Translations under genes and position numbers: made by a program
Shown here: piece after piece, positions 1-8,739 of the stretch
How positions within the stretch are numbered: position 1 is the first letter of the stretch
Layout of the letters: the number at the start of each line of letters is the position of its first letter
The notes under the pieces: generated by a model
Database searches by the model: none
Seen by the model: only the letters and a program-made list of their open reading frames with translations
What the model was told of the DNA's origin: nothing
NCBI GenBank assembly: GCA_963678445.1
Contig: OY782877.1
Coordinates: 5,022,001-5,086,000 of the forward strand
DNA: 64,000 nucleotides
Reading direction: 5' to 3'
DNA from: G963678445 sp963678445
GTDB lineage: Bacteria; Hydrogenedentota; Hydrogenedentia; Hydrogenedentales; G963678445

Positions 1-169
1 CATCAACGGTGCGCCCATCCCCATTGCCCGCACCGACGCCGAACGTCAACGGCAGCATCACATCCTCCTCCCCACCTCCAGGCACTCCAAACACCCAAAA
101 AAAAACGACCGTTGGAACGCTACTGCAAAGCGCAAAAAAGACAATGTTACAAAGAAATCTGCGAGGCAT
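1..169 (-). CDS. Partial secreted-protein gene, 5' end only
   Basis: An ATG at 167-169 on the minus strand opens a frame of 56 codons that runs off the left edge without a stop. The start MPRRFLCNIVFFALC is followed by a long hydrophobic stretch, which fits a signal peptide, and then by a Gly/Asp-rich segment (GVGAGNGDGRTVD). I do not recognise the product. There is no convincing ribosome binding site, and a decayed copy of the intergenic repeat covers the region just upstream, possibly including the start codon. Low-complexity drift could also explain so short a frame. Confidence 0.35.
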   Translation of the reverse strand, partial: MPRRFLCNIVFFALCSSVPTVVFFWVFGVPGGGEEDVMLPLTFGVGAGNGDGRTVD

Positions 170-245
170 AGAAAGTGAGTTTGGCTCAGAGACGGTAAGG
201 ATTATATGGGCACTTGCTAATGGCCACAGACCCGCTGTTGTCCGC
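150..245 (-). repeat. Decayed copy of the ~100-bp intergenic repeat
   Basis: Read on the minus strand, the stretch has the family order: a GGTC-containing end, a TGGCC stem remnant, then TATAATCCTTACCGTC in place of the usual TATGGTCCTTACCATC, followed by CTGAGCC. Similarity to the other copies is partial. It lies between the 3' end of the glycosyltransferase at 246 and the partial gene at the left edge. Confidence 0.5.
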
Positions 246-1016
246 CTACTTTTGGGACAACTCCTCCGAAGTACGTTCTATATTCCAAAGCCTGGCGTAT
301 TTTAAAAAAACAGAAAATGCTGATAACCCACATAAGACCGCGCCGTGGTACCCATCGCGAAAGCCTTGGCGCAGGAAATACATTTTGATGAACTTGAATA
401 AGGGACGCAGCGTCAGATCAACCCTTCGCGCACGCTTTCCACGCTCATAAGCATCCTGTGCCCCCCACGTCGTAAAACGCATCGCGGTACGAAAATACTC
501 ATCGAAATCGCGATAGGTATCGTGATACATCACATCGTTGATCTTGTCCATCGTCCCCTCCACCACCACTTTGGAGTGCACCCGCTTTTCCAGATAGCTT
601 CCCTTACGCGTACGAAAGAGGCGCACATTGTAATCGTGATGCCAACCGCAATACCGAATAAGTTTCCCGAAAAAATAGGAATAGCGAAGTATTTCGTACC
701 CATCGTAACTATCTGGATTCTGAATGATGCGTTGAATCGTTTCCCGCAACGCATCCGAAACCCACTCATCCGCATCCAGCACCAAGGTCCACTCCGTTTC
801 GATCTGGGGCAAAGCCCAGTTGCGCTGATTGGCGGCATTCACATATTCATGCACCACCACATGCTCTGTGTACTGCTTCGCTACTTCCAGGGAACCATCC
901 TGTGTGTTGGGGTCTACCACACAGAAAATATCATCTGCCCACTGCACACTTTCCAGACAACGCGGCAACCTGTCGCCTGCATTGGGCACCAATGTCAAAA
1001 CTGTTAGATCATTCAT
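246..1016 (-). CDS. Family 2 glycosyltransferase (WaaE-like)
   Basis: Predicted cytosolic or membrane-associated inverting GT-A glycosyltransferase of 256 residues, of the type that adds sugars to lipopolysaccharide core or other surface glycans. The N-terminus has the nucleotide-sugar fold (LTVLTLVPNAGDRLPRCLESV, with ADDIFCVVD) and a clear DxD-type metal site, DADEW, at residues 81-85. The C-terminal third is basic with hydrophobic helices, as in WaaE/KdtX-like proteins. The start is placed at MNDLTV (1014-1016). A longer frame upstream would run through the hairpin repeat at 1091-1115 and is not believable. Donor and acceptor sugars cannot be told. The usual LNEE motif after the first strand is replaced by LVPNAG. 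Confidence 0.8.
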   Translation of the reverse strand: MNDLTVLTLVPNAGDRLPRCLESVQWADDIFCVVDPNTQDGSLEVAKQYTEHVVVHEYVNAANQRNWALPQIETEWTLVLDADEWVSDALRETIQRIIQNPDSYDGYEILRYSYFFGKLIRYCGWHHDYNVRLFRTRKGSYLEKRVHSKVVVEGTMDKINDVMYHDTYRDFDEYFRTAMRFTTWGAQDAYERGKRARRVDLTLRPLFKFIKMYFLRQGFRDGYHGAVLCGLSAFSVFLKYARLWNIERTSEELSQK

Positions 1017-1019
1017 AAA

Positions 1020-1121
1020 ACTTCTCGTTTGTAACCATGACGAACTCTGCAGAAGCGCAGATGCTGCGAAGTAAACTTCAGAGACAAATACGTGACGAAG
1101 TACAACTTCGTCACGAGCGAA
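1020..1121. repeat. Second repeat family with 11-bp hairpin, copy 1
   Basis: Perfect inverted repeat CGTGACGAAGT (1091-1101), loop ACA, ACTTCGTCACG (1105-1115). The hairpin and the roughly 60 bp before it are closely matched at 17001-17104. Both copies lie just upstream of a minus-strand glycosyltransferase gene (75 bp here), so the hairpin is likely in the promoter or leader of each. The rest of this gene-free stretch (1017-1428) holds a short piece resembling one end of the main intergenic repeat (about 1253-1290) and the left direct repeat of the next gene. Confidence 0.65.
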
Positions 1122-1293
1122 GAACACGCGGTAAGAACAGTATTAAATCAGCTTGCAAATTTCAAGAATTTTATTTCCAGAGCAGTCCAGAAACCCAAAC
1201 GATCAGCATTGCCCTTTCGAACCCTAAGCAAAGAAAATTCCCACTTTTTAATGCCTCAATTCTAAAAAGCTGTCATAAAAAACTCTCTTGTCA

Positions 1294-1419
1294 AAAATAA
1301 GTATTTCTGAATAGAATTTGAAAGTCCTCCCTCACGGTGGAAACACCAAGTTTTACCAGAATTAATAGTACAACCGAGAGAAAAAGGTTTTGATGGTACG
1401 AAAAATAGCCTGTTTAGTC
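1294..1419. repeat. Left direct repeat flanking the 611-residue gene
   Basis: About 126 bp that match 3347-3473 in the same orientation. Both start with AGTAYTTCTGAATAGAATT followed by AAAGTCCTCC, and both end with TACGAAAA then CCTGTTTAGTC; the middle is more diverged. The pair brackets the gene at 1429-3264, with only about 10 bp between this copy and the stop codon. Confidence 0.7.
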
Positions 1420-1428
1420 TATTTCTAG

Positions 1429-3264
1429 TTATTTTCCCATCTTCAAATCAAACATGCTTAGGTCTATTTCTTCGCCTTCAAACTGTAGATTATCGAGTAC
1501 AAAGACAAGGCGCTTCTCTTGAGACTCCGCCTGGTCCTTGAGCTTATCAGCAAGACTAGTACTAACGCTACCGACGGCATTTGAAAGCGAATCCTTTAAT
1601 TTGATTAGCACTTTCTGTGTCGCAGATTTCTCTACGGCTTCTTTTTGAGAAATAAAGCGAAAGATAACTTCGTATTCATTATTCTCTGTTTGGTCATTCG
1701 CCAACTTCTCACGCCCCAGAATCAGTTCCACAGCCACTAGGCAATCCTTTTCGAGAATTTCCTCTATGTCAAACGCATCGGCAGCCACAAGAAGAACCTT
1801 ATCTGACTCAGTTTGCCTAAACTCTAGTTCCAAAGATTTCTTGGAAAGCTCCTTGTTTGACTCTGCCTCAGTAATAACAACGCACATCTCTTTGTGTACA
1901 TTTTCCGGCAACCACTTTAGTGGTATGGAAACAGATATCTCGTCGTCACTCAAAAAATTCCACGAATTATTTGGAATTGTCTTGACAGCTATTGACGCGA
2001 TCTCATTCTTCACTTTCTTCAGGATTTCTTCATTTCTCATCTTTCCGTAAAGATGAAGAAGATCTTGGTTGCCTATCGCATTATTGAGAAGGGCTGCATC
2101 GATTACATAGTTAAGGATTTCTTTTGGAGCATCCTTAAGCACAGACTCGCCTAGCACATCAAGGGTCTCTGGACTCCCCAGCACTTCAGTGTAGCCATTG
2201 TCAATGTTAGCCATTACTAGTTCGCGCGCCCTATTGGTATGGCCATACTTGGCATATTGGCAGGCCGCAAATAGAAGGTTCGCCCAGTCCGAGTTCTCAG
2301 AATTATTGCACACTGTAGCGAGATCTACCCTCAACCGAGCTTCCTCAACATGATCTCCAAGAAGAACAAGTCTGTTCATAGCGACGGAAGCAGCAAACTT
2401 GTCCTTTCGAAAAATCTTCCGGTTGACTTTATCGAACTTATCATACGCCGCGAGAGCTTCTTTAGTTTTTTTGCATTCTTGGGCCGCTCTACCAATGTAG
2501 TACCAGTAAGGGGGATATCTAGAGAACGATTTCATAATTCTCTCGAGTCTTCGATAGCGGCGTTCGGGAGCATTATCTTTTAATATCTCCAAATACGCTT
2601 TTATTTGCTTCGGTGTAAGACGCCATTCATCAGGTATCTCATACTTTTTGAGGAGCTCCCAAGATGCATTGAGAAGCTCCCTACTGAGACTGTTGAGTTC
2701 AACAAACAGCGCCCTATCAAGTTCCCAGTCCGAGCGTTCCCTTTGTTGTCGGTACTGATCAAGTTGAGTGCGGTAGTTGAAGTACATGGAACCTGTTGAG
2801 GCAAGGACGCTGGCAATACTGGTATAGGAACCATTATCCAATCCATGCCCGATAGAATTTCGCATGGTATTTACCACGTTATCTTTGTAGTACTTTCGTA
2901 TGAAATCACGTTCGGCTTCTATATTTTTGTTTCTGACAATCAGGTCCATAATCTTCTGAAGAATGCATATGATAGTTTTATCAGGGATATTTCGTATATT
3001 CAAGTTGCTGATTATAGCGTCATGTTCTTGGTTCAACACCACACGATCATTGCATGAAATGATGCGTTCAAGACTCACAACTGCATAATTAAGGGAGAGA
3101 GCGGCTTGGAATTGTTTGTCAGAGTCTATGGAGCTTTCAGCTTTGACTTCCCCAAAGAGTACAGTCAGCGTTAAGAAAACCAAGATGCCTCTGACTGCAA
3201 CCAATTGAACTCTTCGGGATAGGCTAGTGTCATCTTTTTCAGCCATTAGGGATTTCTTTATCAT
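1429..3264 (-). CDS. Unrecognised secreted helical-repeat protein
   Basis: Protein of 611 residues. The start at 3264 is preceded by a strong ribosome binding site (AAGGAGG, 5 bp spacing). A basic N-terminus and a hydrophobic segment (about residues 25-42, RGILVFLTLTVLFGEVKA) make an N-terminal signal, so export is likely. The middle (about 230-340) looks like TPR-type helical hairpins, with motifs such as YWYYIGRAAQECKKTKEAL; the C-terminal part is charged, mixed helix and strand. I do not recognise a family and assign no function. The gene is more A/T-rich than its neighbours and is bracketed by 126-bp direct repeats, which suggests that it was acquired or duplicated as a unit. Confidence 0.75.
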   Translation of the reverse strand: MIKKSLMAEKDDTSLSRRVQLVAVRGILVFLTLTVLFGEVKAESSIDSDKQFQAALSLNYAVVSLERIISCNDRVVLNQEHDAIISNLNIRNIPDKTIICILQKIMDLIVRNKNIEAERDFIRKYYKDNVVNTMRNSIGHGLDNGSYTSIASVLASTGSMYFNYRTQLDQYRQQRERSDWELDRALFVELNSLSRELLNASWELLKKYEIPDEWRLTPKQIKAYLEILKDNAPERRYRRLERIMKSFSRYPPYWYYIGRAAQECKKTKEALAAYDKFDKVNRKIFRKDKFAASVAMNRLVLLGDHVEEARLRVDLATVCNNSENSDWANLLFAACQYAKYGHTNRARELVMANIDNGYTEVLGSPETLDVLGESVLKDAPKEILNYVIDAALLNNAIGNQDLLHLYGKMRNEEILKKVKNEIASIAVKTIPNNSWNFLSDDEISVSIPLKWLPENVHKEMCVVITEAESNKELSKKSLELEFRQTESDKVLLVAADAFDIEEILEKDCLVAVELILGREKLANDQTENNEYEVIFRFISQKEAVEKSATQKVLIKLKDSLSNAVGSVSTSLADKLKDQAESQEKRLVFVLDNLQFEGEEIDLSMFDLKMGK

Positions 3265-3346
3265 ACAGGCCTCCTTTTTCCGCGTTTATTACAGCGATTT
3301 CCCCATCTATATGACCACATGCTAAGCATACTGCGATACTCTTATC

Positions 3347-3473
3347 CCAAATGAGTACTTCTGAATAGAATTGCAAAGTCCTCCTGCGAGGTGAAAAAAT
3401 CCGGTTTGAGAGAGTCTAAGCATCCAATCAAAAGAAGGATGTTTTTAGGATACGAAAAGCAACCTGTTTAGTC
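3347..3473. repeat. Right direct repeat flanking the 611-residue gene
   Basis: Partner of the repeat at 1294-1419, same orientation, about 80 bp upstream of the start codon of the bracketed gene. In the rest of this gene-free stretch (3474-3676) I see no supported feature; a short Arg-rich minus-strand frame there overlaps the ferredoxin gene and looks spurious. Confidence 0.7.
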
Positions 3474-3676
3474 AAAAAGCATGGCGTGAAGCGCTACTCG
3501 AAGGGGGTACCTGCTGGACGCAATTTAGCGCCGTGCTGCTTTTCTTCAGATGGTGTGCGCGGATTCCCTACGAAATAGCTGGCGCACCAGTGCATCGCTA
3601 AGGCCTCCAAGCATTCGACGCTTTCCAAGCCAATCAAGCATCGCTGCTTTATTATTTATGCAGCAGCTTCTCCGGG

Positions 3677-3982
3677 TTACTCTTCGTCCTCTACGCCCGC
3701 CATGGCGTCGTTTAAAATGCTTTCGAGGTCGCTTTCCGTAACGTGGGCGTACCAAATTCCGTCAGGATAAATGAAGACGTTAGGACCTTCTGCGCATAGT
3801 CCGAGACAACCGGACTGACTAACGCGAATTTTGCTTTGCAGGTTTTGCTCTGCAATGCCTTCTTTCAGGGCAGCACGGAATTGGCTCCCCCCTTTCCGGT
3901 TACAGCAGGGGCGTTGTGGGTCTTCACGGTGATTCGTGCATACAAAAATGATTTTTTGATATGGAATGCTTCTTTTTTGCAT
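3677..3982 (-). CDS. Thioredoxin-like [2Fe-2S] ferredoxin
   Basis: Small electron carrier of 101 residues with the thioredoxin-like ferredoxin pattern: Cys15, Cys26/Cys27, then Cys59 and Cys63 in SGCLGLCAEGPNVFIYPDG. The family binds one [2Fe-2S] cluster through four cysteines; members act as stand-alone carriers or match the NuoE/HoxE-type subunit fold. The sequence FVCTNHRE followed by a basic CCNRKGG segment is typical of stand-alone proteins. No oxidoreductase partner lies beside it. The upstream neighbour is divergent (shikimate kinase), and a tandem pair of intergenic repeats begins about 15 bp before the start codon, so the promoter must lie inside or beyond the repeats. Confidence 0.85.
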   Translation of the reverse strand: MQKRSIPYQKIIFVCTNHREDPQRPCCNRKGGSQFRAALKEGIAEQNLQSKIRVSQSGCLGLCAEGPNVFIYPDGIWYAHVTESDLESILNDAMAGVEDEE

Positions 3983-3996
3983 AGTATTCCCCAGTT

Positions 3997-4200
3997 AGTG
4001 ACTAAAACGGTCCAGCGACCGCAAGCAATAGGTATGGTCCTTGCCATCCCTGACCAAAATAAAACTTCGTTCTTTATGACAACTTTTGAAGTGTCAGTGA
4101 CTAAAGTGGTCCAGCGACCACAAGCAATAGGCATGATCCTTAACATTGCTGACCGCAGCAAAATTTCGTTTTTTATAATGACTTTTCAGATTCAAGCCTC
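3997..4200 (+). repeat. Main intergenic repeat, two head-to-tail copies
   Basis: Two successive units of about 100 bp (about 3997-4096 and 4097-4200). Each starts AGTGACTAAA, then GGTCCAGCGACC (GGTC/GACC arms), a GGTATGGTCCTT-type segment, CTGACC, an A-rich stretch, TTTATGAC or similar, and an end near TTTCAGATT. The copies differ at scattered positions, so the dimer is not recent. They fill most of the divergent gap between the ferredoxin and shikimate kinase genes; I see nothing else in 4201-4353. Confidence 0.9.
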
Positions 4201-4353
4201 TCAAATAAAGTAGATTTTGCACAAGGGTTACCCCTTTACTAACCTATCATTAAAAAGATAGCATAAAAATGGATTTTCCAGTAGTAAGGGGAACAAACCG
4301 CTTCAATCGGCTACTTTGGCTGGGGTATACAGCACTTTACAAAGGGGACGCAT

Positions 4354-4881
4354 ATGCGAAAGGCAGTAGATGCAGCAACCAATATCGTATTAATCGGGAT
4401 GCCCTGGTGTGGCAAGAGTACTATCGGCGTTTTGTTGGCAAAGGTGATGATGCGTCGTTTTGTCGATACTGATTTGCTGATCCAGGCAGGCGAGAAACGG
4501 CAACTGCAGGAAATCATTGATGCGGAGGGGGTGGAACGGTTGCGTGCGTTGGAGGAACAGTATGTATGCAACTTGACCGTACACCATCATGTAGTCGCCA
4601 CAGGCGGTAGTGTGGTCTATAGCGACAAGGCGATGTGGCATTTGCGCGAAAATGGCGTGTGTGTCTATTTACGCTTACCGCTTTCTGTGCTGGAAACGCG
4701 CGCTACACATGTCAGCACCCGGGGGCTGGTGCGAGCACCAGGACAAACCCTGCGGGATTTGTATGAGGAACGTACGCCTCGCTACGAAAAGTGGGCGGAT
4801 GTGGTGGTGGACGGTGAGGGCCTGACGCATGAACAGGTGCTGGAAGCTGTTTTGAAGGCTTTGCAGAGCGAGGAGGAATAG
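4354..4881 (+). CDS. aroK: Shikimate kinase
   Basis: Phosphorylates the 3-hydroxyl of shikimate with ATP, the fifth step of the chorismate pathway, in the cytosol. The protein has 175 residues, a usual length. Walker A is GMPWCGKST (residues 15-23), followed by the shikimate-site FVDTD (Asp38, Asp40) and a conserved ATGGS block near residue 83; the lid-region RGL and the late RTPRYEKWAD block match the family. AAAGGGG precedes the ATG with good spacing. The gene stands alone between a repeat array and a convergent diguanylate cyclase gene 16 bp away. Assignment is firm from the kinase core; aroL-type naming would be equally valid. Confidence 0.9.
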   Translation: MRKAVDAATNIVLIGMPWCGKSTIGVLLAKVMMRRFVDTDLLIQAGEKRQLQEIIDAEGVERLRALEEQYVCNLTVHHHVVATGGSVVYSDKAMWHLRENGVCVYLRLPLSVLETRATHVSTRGLVRAPGQTLRDLYEERTPRYEKWADVVVDGEGLTHEQVLEAVLKALQSEEE

Positions 4882-4897
4882 CCGGAGCGGTAGGGCT

Positions 4898-5869
4898 TTA
4901 ATCAACCTTCTCTGTGCATTCCACCCGATTGCGGCCATTTTGTTTAGCACGGTATAAGGCTTCATCGGCACGCGCCAATGCACGGGTCGGATCAGAATCG
5001 CGTTCATCTATCTGCGCTACCCCTGCACTTAGGTTGACACGTAATGTTTTGCCTTCATAATTCATGCGTGCTGCGGCAATTTTTTGACGTGCTTTCTCGG
5101 CGACAAGCACCCCCTGCTTCAACAGGGTATCGGGCAAAAGAAATACGAACTCCTCTCCACCGTAACGCGCCAGAATATCGCTTTCGCGTTTGGCCTCTTT
5201 AAGGATACTGGCCGTAGCGCGCAGGATACGATCCCCGGCGATATGACCATAGTTGTCGTTGACTTGTTTGAAGTAGTCAATATCCAGAATCACCAGGGAA
5301 AAAGGTTCGCCATCTCTTTTAAACCGCGCAAATTCTTCTTTCAGACGTTGATCGAAGGTACGGCGATTGGGAACACGAGTCAGGAAATCAACCGCCGCAT
5401 CAGCACTCAAACGCGCCATTTCCTGCTGTTGCTTCTGCAGTTTCTCATTGGCCACACGAAGCTGCTGGTAATACGTATTGGCCGTTTTCCGCATCCCGTC
5501 TACTTCTGCAAGCATGACGCGCTCCACCTCTTGTAAAGCGGCAAGAGTCATCGCCTTTTTGATAGCCGCCTGGTGTCCATCGAGCGCGGTATTGTACTTA
5601 GACACATCGCCCAGCAAAGAGGTAATGCTTTCCGATACGCCCATCATCAGACCATGTATCAAAAGACGACTACGCTCAAGCGATTCCATTTCCTGGGGAG
5701 ATAGCGATGGTGCCCCTTTATCTGATCTCAGGGAAGCTCCATGGCGAGGTGCTATGCCTTTTCCAAACGAACGTTGCTGTTGGTGTCGTCGAAGCAGAAA
5801 AAGGGTTACGCCAATAACAGCAACAACAAACGCCCCTGTTACAATCAACAGCGTCCAACTCACGTTCAC
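4898..5869 (-). CDS. Membrane-anchored diguanylate cyclase (GGDEF)
   Basis: Makes cyclic di-GMP from two GTP. The 323-residue protein has one N-terminal membrane helix (about 7-27), a linker, a helical or coiled-coil segment (about 60-155) and a C-terminal GGDEF domain (about 158-318). The active-site motif is intact as GGEEF (237-241), with the LDIDYFKQVND block before it. The product-inhibition I-site is also present: RESD at 228-231, exactly five residues before GGEEF. There is no recognised ligand-binding sensor domain. An HD-GYP phosphodiesterase-type protein (46485-47474) in the same window could oppose it. Its promoter region is shared with repeats at 5968-6220. Confidence 0.9.
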   Translation of the reverse strand: MNVSWTLLIVTGAFVVAVIGVTLFLLRRHQQQRSFGKGIAPRHGASLRSDKGAPSLSPQEMESLERSRLLIHGLMMGVSESITSLLGDVSKYNTALDGHQAAIKKAMTLAALQEVERVMLAEVDGMRKTANTYYQQLRVANEKLQKQQQEMARLSADAAVDFLTRVPNRRTFDQRLKEEFARFKRDGEPFSLVILDIDYFKQVNDNYGHIAGDRILRATASILKEAKRESDILARYGGEEFVFLLPDTLLKQGVLVAEKARQKIAAARMNYEGKTLRVNLSAGVAQIDERDSDPTRALARADEALYRAKQNGRNRVECTEKVD

Positions 5870-5967
5870 TCCCCCATTCGTTCGAGAATACCAACCCTAT
5901 AACCAGTATACAAAATTTTACGGCAAACAGGCACAGCAAAAAACACAGCTGCGGCAAGGCCCCTACC

Positions 5968-6220
5968 TTTTGTTTTCGGTCGCTGGACCGTGTTAGGTTG
6001 TGGTCCCGGGGCGACTTTAGCGACTTAAATCTGAATCGTTAGCATAAAAAATGAAATTTCTGCTGCGCTCAGGGATGGTAAGGAGCATACCTATTGCTTG
6101 TAGTCGCCGGGCCTCTTTAGTGACTTAGATTTCAAAAGTTGTCATAAAAATGAAATTTCTGCTGCACTCAGGGATGGTAAGGACCATACCTATTGCTTGT
6201 GGTCGCTGGACCACTTTAGT
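5968..6220 (-). repeat. Main intergenic repeat, partial plus two full tandem copies
   Basis: Read on the minus strand: full units at about 6121-6220 and 6021-6120 and a remnant at about 5968-6020. The GGTCGCTGGACC palindrome, the GGGATGGTAAGGACCATACC-type stem and the TCATAAAAATGAAATTTC arm are all visible. The orientation is opposite to the array at 3997-4200. It sits in the divergent gap (5870-6388) between the diguanylate cyclase and the mechanosensitive channel; I see no further feature in that gap. Confidence 0.9.
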
Positions 6221-6388
6221 AAAATCCCCTTTAAGGTGACTCTTTCGAAGAGTACAAAAATAAATGCACAAAAAACAAGGACCGCTTTCCTCCTAAAAGT
6301 CTGAGGAGCTGGTTCTGGGCTATTCTGAGGGGGAGGCATTCGTGTTTAGGGCAAAAATCACGAAACAATCGCCTATATCATAAACAAA

Positions 6389-8623
6389 ATGAGGAATAAC
6401 ATGACCGTTCAACAGCTTTTATTACCGCATTCGCACCGTCACCGAGTGTGCCGCCTGATAAGCACTCTCTTGATATTCGTTGCTATCGGCACTGCAGTAT
6501 GGGCAGAGGAGGGAGAAGGGGAGATAACAGCGGATCTGAATTCCCCGCAGGCAACGGTGCGCACTTTTTTCGAGGCGATGGGTGCTGTACAGGCGGGCAA
6601 TGAAGCGCGTTTGCTGGAGGCCATTGCATGTATTTACATCGATGAATCGCTGGAGGGGGATGCACGCATCGACCGGGGTACCCAGGTAGCGTATGAATTG
6701 TTTGACGTGCTCTCTAATCTGCGGTTTGCGATAACGGACATTCCCGATGAGGTAAGTGCAAATAACTATCTGCTGCAATTGGGTGAAGGGGATGAGCAGG
6801 TAACTCTGAAGCTGCATTTTTATGAAGATAAAAAATGGCGCTTTAGTTCGAGTACAGTGGACGAAGATGCACTGAAAGCCTTGAAAAAAACGGTGGTGGT
6901 AGAGGAAGGCGAGGCGGCGGAGTTAAAGGAGGGTTTTGAAGAGCGCTTAAAATCCCCGAGGGCGGCAGTGGATACGTTTTTGCGCGGCATGAATGGGAAG
7001 GACGGTCTAACCCAGGAAGATGCGTTGACGGTGCTGGATTTGGCGCATCTGAACAAGGGGGTACGTCAGGATGTAGGGATGAATCTGGCGGTACAACTGA
7101 AGGCTGTGCTGGACAGAACAAAACGGATCGAGCTTTCGGAACTCCCCCCCGAATCGGAACGACCTGCATACACGCTGTTACGCGATCCTGCGGGGGCAGT
7201 GGTTTTAAACGTGATCGCAGATCCAGAGACGGGTATAAAGGCGTGGAAGTTTACCCAGGAAACGCTGGAGCGGGTGGAAGACCTGTATCTAAAATACAAA
7301 GATCGTGCTTTGGTGGAGGGGGTTGCAGCAACGGCAGAAACACTGTCGCTATCGATTCGCTTACGGGATTGGATGTATGACCATTTTCCTTTTTTATTGC
7401 GCAAAACCCTCTATTTACAGAATTGGCAATGGGGTGGTCTGTTCGCGGTCATTCTGCTTGGCATGTTGGTAAGTCGAATAATCACATTCGTCCTGATTGC
7501 CATTATTCGACGCTGGTTTCAACGTGCACGCTTACGCCTGAACGCCAAACTGGAAAAAGATTTTGTGCGTCCCATTCGTATTGCCATGATGGCGTGGTTC
7601 TGGCTCTTGGGATTGACCATACTGGGCCTCCCCGCAGAAGCCTTACTCTATTTACGCGTAGCTGCACAGGTCGTCTCCGCGGCGGGCGCAATCTGGGCCA
7701 CCTACCGGCTCATTGACATCGTCGGCGAATACCTGGCAAAGAAAGCGGCGCAATCGGCTAACAAATTTGATGATTTATTGGTTCCGATCACGACGCGCAG
7801 TTTAAAAATATTTGTGATCGCAATCGGTATCGTAGTCGTGGCCAAACAGGCGGGACAAGACCCAACAGCGGTGCTAACCGGTTTGGGTCTTGGTGGTTTG
7901 GCTTTTGCATTAGCTGCCAAAGATGTTGTGGCCAATATTTTTGGTTCTTTCACCATTCTGATGGATCGACCCTTCCAATTAGGCGACTGGGTGAGCATCG
8001 GCAGTATTGATGGCAGCGTAGAGTCAGTCGGTATTCGGAGCACGCGCATCCGAACCTTTTATAACTCCCTCATTACCGTGCCCAACTCAGAACTGATTAA
8101 CCAGCATGTGGATAATATGGGGGCACGGCGTTATCGACGCATTAAAACCAATATCTCGGTAACGTATGATACGCCTCCGGAAAAAATAGAAGCCTTTTGC
8201 GAAGGCATTCGTGAACTCATTCGCAAACATCCGTATACACGCAAAGATTATTACCACTGCTATCTGAATCAGTTCGCCCCCCACTCCCTGGATATTTTGC
8301 TATATTGTTTCGTAGAGACGCCTGAGTGGGCTACGGAGCTGCGTGAACGCCATCGCCTGTTCGTGGATATTATGCGCCTGGCGAAACGTTTAGGCGTAGA
8401 ATTTGCTTTCCCGACACAAACGCTTTACATGCGACAAGATACCCAGGCAGCAGCATCCGATGCGGCGCTCTATACACCATCATTGGGACGTAAAGAGGGT
8501 AGCAACATTGCACAGGCACATTTCCCGGAAGGCTTGGCACCACCGCCCGTACAGTTCTCCTCTCCAGAAGGTATGCAGACCTTCACAGGCACCCTCCCAA
8601 TGGGCGAAGACCAAGAGGAATAA
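6389..8623 (+). CDS. MscS-family mechanosensitive channel with large N-terminal domain
   Basis: Predicted membrane channel that releases solutes on hypo-osmotic shock. Length 744 residues, far above the 286 of E. coli MscS. Order: N-terminal signal segment (about 22-39) ending near AEEGEGE; a periplasmic region with two copies of a roughly 105-residue domain (about 51-157 and 188-292, beginning SPQATVRTFF and SPRAAVDTFL); several membrane helices (about 350-500); then the conserved pore and beta domain (GLGLGGLAFALAAKDVVANI; MDRPFQLGDWVSIG; ITVPNSELIN). An Asp-Glu-rich tail ends the protein. Another ATG at 6401 could be the true start. The duplicated domain is not one I can name. Confidence 0.85.
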   Translation: MRNNMTVQQLLLPHSHRHRVCRLISTLLIFVAIGTAVWAEEGEGEITADLNSPQATVRTFFEAMGAVQAGNEARLLEAIACIYIDESLEGDARIDRGTQVAYELFDVLSNLRFAITDIPDEVSANNYLLQLGEGDEQVTLKLHFYEDKKWRFSSSTVDEDALKALKKTVVVEEGEAAELKEGFEERLKSPRAAVDTFLRGMNGKDGLTQEDALTVLDLAHLNKGVRQDVGMNLAVQLKAVLDRTKRIELSELPPESERPAYTLLRDPAGAVVLNVIADPETGIKAWKFTQETLERVEDLYLKYKDRALVEGVAATAETLSLSIRLRDWMYDHFPFLLRKTLYLQNWQWGGLFAVILLGMLVSRIITFVLIAIIRRWFQRARLRLNAKLEKDFVRPIRIAMMAWFWLLGLTILGLPAEALLYLRVAAQVVSAAGAIWATYRLIDIVGEYLAKKAAQSANKFDDLLVPITTRSLKIFVIAIGIVVVAKQAGQDPTAVLTGLGLGGLAFALAAKDVVANIFGSFTILMDRPFQLGDWVSIGSIDGSVESVGIRSTRIRTFYNSLITVPNSELINQHVDNMGARRYRRIKTNISVTYDTPPEKIEAFCEGIRELIRKHPYTRKDYYHCYLNQFAPHSLDILLYCFVETPEWATELRERHRLFVDIMRLAKRLGVEFAFPTQTLYMRQDTQAAASDAALYTPSLGRKEGSNIAQAHFPEGLAPPPVQFSSPEGMQTFTGTLPMGEDQEE

Positions 8624-8739
8624 AAACTGATTCATAGATTTGCCTCTCTTCAGCTATACTTTTACGAAAAAATATTAAAAATACCCTTCTAATGAATAAC
8701 TTTCCACTATTATAAACGTCTTGCTTCTAAAGGAATGAC

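Noticed and set aside
3546..3755. Arg-rich minus-strand frame (69 residues) before the ferredoxin end
   Set aside because: It overlaps the 3' part of the ferredoxin gene in another frame, has no ribosome binding site, and its composition reflects the shadow of that gene.
3997..4200. CRISPR-like array
   Set aside because: The units are adjoining and about 100 bp without unique spacers, diverged from each other, and no cas gene is present.
3836..4213. Plus-strand frame of 125 residues over the tandem repeats
   Set aside because: It is made of two repeat copies read in one frame and part of the ferredoxin antisense; the apparent internal protein repeat comes from the DNA repeat.
5968..6220. 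Attenuator or riboswitch before the MscS gene
   Set aside because: The structure is the dispersed repeat in the opposite orientation; the same sequence occurs before and after unrelated genes.
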